A DNA stretch of 64,000 nt from assembly GCF_021049305.1 (NCBI RefSeq), contig NZ_CP088082.1:310001-374000 (forward strand), in the 5' to 3' direction. Under the pieces are notes generated by a model. That model worked only from the letters and a program-made list of their open reading frames with translations, had not been told where the DNA came from and ran no database searches. Made by a program: the position numbers and the translations under genes. Positions 63,153-64,000 of this stretch are shown piece by piece. The number at the start of each line of letters is the position of its first letter. The first letter of the stretch is position 1. This DNA comes from Ideonella dechloratans (GTDB lineage: Bacteria; Pseudomonadota; Gammaproteobacteria; Burkholderiales; Burkholderiaceae_C).

Positions 63153-63740
63153 TCATTGCTTGTCCGACCACACAGGGACGGATGAGAACTTCTCGCGCAG
63201 GCCCGCGGCGAAATATTCAGCCTTTGCAAGATCGCTCTCTGGCAGAGCGCGGGCGACCTTGGCCCGCGAAGACTCTAGGTACGCGCGCAACGGCGCATTG
63301 GCTTCACGAGCGATTGCAACGGTGAGCCACGCGTAGGACAGCACGGCGTTTCTTACGGGAGAATCGCCTTGGCCGTAAGTGAAACCAATATCGGCGAAAC
63401 CGGCCTGATAGCCAAGTTGGGCGGACTGCTCGAAATACTTGATTGCTTCAGTGTCCTTGCCTTCGCGACGCAGAATGACTCCGAGAACATGAACTGCGGG
63501 AGGGAAGCTTTGAGACGCCGATTGGCGAAGCAGCGAGTTGGCACGCTCAAGGTCTTTCGGACCGCACTCGCCAATTTCAAGCTGCGTTCCCCGCCAGAAT
63601 TGGGCTCGAAAATCGCCTTTGGAAGCGGCGGCTTCAAGAGCGGCGATAGCCTCGGGGGTGCACGACGTATTAGTCGGCGACGCTTGAGTGGCAGAGGAGG
63701 CCGCTGCGATCAGAGCGAGAAGCAGAGCGGGTGGATTCAT
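63153..63740 (-). CDS. Secreted Sel1/TPR-like repeat protein
   Basis: A 195-residue protein with a signal peptide (PPALLLALIAAASSATQA, cleavage near residue 21), then helical repeats of the Sel1 type: AAASKGDFRAQFWRGTQLE, LLRQSASQSFPPAVHVLGVI, YFEQSAQLGYQAGFADIGFT. Such proteins act as scaffolds for protein-protein contacts. ATG at 63740 fits the signal peptide; a longer in-frame start has no support. Moderately AT-richer codons than average here. Confidence 0.8.
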   Translation of the reverse strand: MNPPALLLALIAAASSATQASPTNTSCTPEAIAALEAAASKGDFRAQFWRGTQLEIGECGPKDLERANSLLRQSASQSFPPAVHVLGVILRREGKDTEAIKYFEQSAQLGYQAGFADIGFTYGQGDSPVRNAVLSYAWLTVAIAREANAPLRAYLESSRAKVARALPESDLAKAEYFAAGLREKFSSVPVWSDKQ

Positions 63741-63795
63741 GACGGCCGACGTTCTGGGCAAGGGGCTACCAAAGGCAGGTCCCTTGCCGGAGGGG

Positions 63796-64000
63796 CTAGG
63801 GTGAAGCTTGGTTGGATGACCCGATGGATTTGATCTCACCCCAAGCAATGGCAAGCGGCGCAAGAAGCATTGCGGGATTGAGGATTCGAATCGCAACCAT
63901 CAAGTCACCCAGTGGAAACAGTGTGACAGCTACGAGTGCGATTACCCCCGCAACCAACGAGACAGCCGAGAGGCACAGGAGCGCATAGGGAACACCACTG
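63796..64000 (-). CDS. Membrane protein, C-terminal part only
   Basis: The reverse strand is open for 67 residues from the window edge to the TAG at 63796-63798. It encodes two hydrophobic stretches (YALLCLSAVSLVAGVIALV and MVAIRILNPAMLLAPLAIA) followed by a short polar tail GEIKSIGSSNQASP. This looks like the end of a small integral membrane protein. The start lies outside the window, so nothing more can be said. Confidence 0.5.
   Translation of the reverse strand, partial: SGVPYALLCLSAVSLVAGVIALVAVTLFPLGDLMVAIRILNPAMLLAPLAIAWGEIKSIGSSNQASP

Overview
The window is high-GC DNA with tightly packed genes, ATGA/GTGA stop-start overlaps, and multicomponent phenol and toluene monooxygenases next to a meta-cleavage operon. 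Together with a gamma-proteobacterial-type glutamate-cysteine ligase and a high-potential iron-sulfur protein, this points to an aromatic-degrading betaproteobacterium, probably a member of the Burkholderiales (Rubrivivax/Ideonella/Leptothrix-like). That placement is inference from gene content, not a phylogeny.

Layout. (1) Positions 1-7.4 kb: a UvrD-family helicase cut by the window edge with an SOS-box-like site at its start, a membrane PAS-GGDEF diguanylate cyclase, a translationally coupled tyrosine-catabolism operon (4-hydroxyphenylpyruvate dioxygenase, a VOC protein, fumarylacetoacetase) and a small outer-membrane beta-barrel protein. (2) 7.6-20.5 kb: a complete type I-E CRISPR-Cas locus (cas3, casA-E, cas1, cas2) followed in the same orientation by an array of 70 repeats and 69 spacers. 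One spacer is present twice near the leader, and the distal repeats are degenerate. (3) 20.5-30 kb: chromosomal genes of mixed function: a HiPIP, a divergent LysR/SDR pair, an RlmN-like radical SAM enzyme, a NitT/TauT-type ABC transporter with a fused two-domain permease, and gshA.

(4) 30-46.4 kb: a DmpR-type sigma-54 activator and a GntR/FCD regulator face a long phenol/catechol operon. It encodes phenol hydroxylase (dmpKLMNOP), a ferredoxin (dmpQ), catechol 2,3-dioxygenase (dmpB), an outer-membrane protein, a GlcG/HbpS-like protein and the full meta pathway (C, D, E, H, F, G, I). UAS-like sites and a sigma-54 promoter lie between the regulator and dmpK. (5) 46.5-56 kb: an MDR-type oxidoreductase, a TodS/TodT-type two-component system and a six-gene toluene monooxygenase operon (tmoABCDEF), which also has a sigma-54-like sequence upstream. 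Together, toluene can be hydroxylated to cresol by Tmo, converted to methylcatechol by Tmo or phenol hydroxylase, and cleaved to pyruvate and acetyl-CoA by the meta pathway.

(6) 56-64 kb: a plastic region. It has an IS5-family transposase remnant, an IS3-family element whose two flanks belong to different truncated genes (HAD-fold protein on one side, ketopantoate-reductase-like protein on the other) with no target duplication, and then small genes: PPC-domain protein, class II glutamine-amidotransferase-like protein, lipoprotein, HAD phosphatase, Sel1-repeat protein and a partial membrane protein.

I found no clearly undescribed system. The best candidates for follow-up are the layered control of the aromatic genes (a shared palindrome and half-sites, with sigma-54 and TodST together), the VOC protein occupying the expected homogentisate dioxygenase slot, and the duplicated CRISPR spacer.
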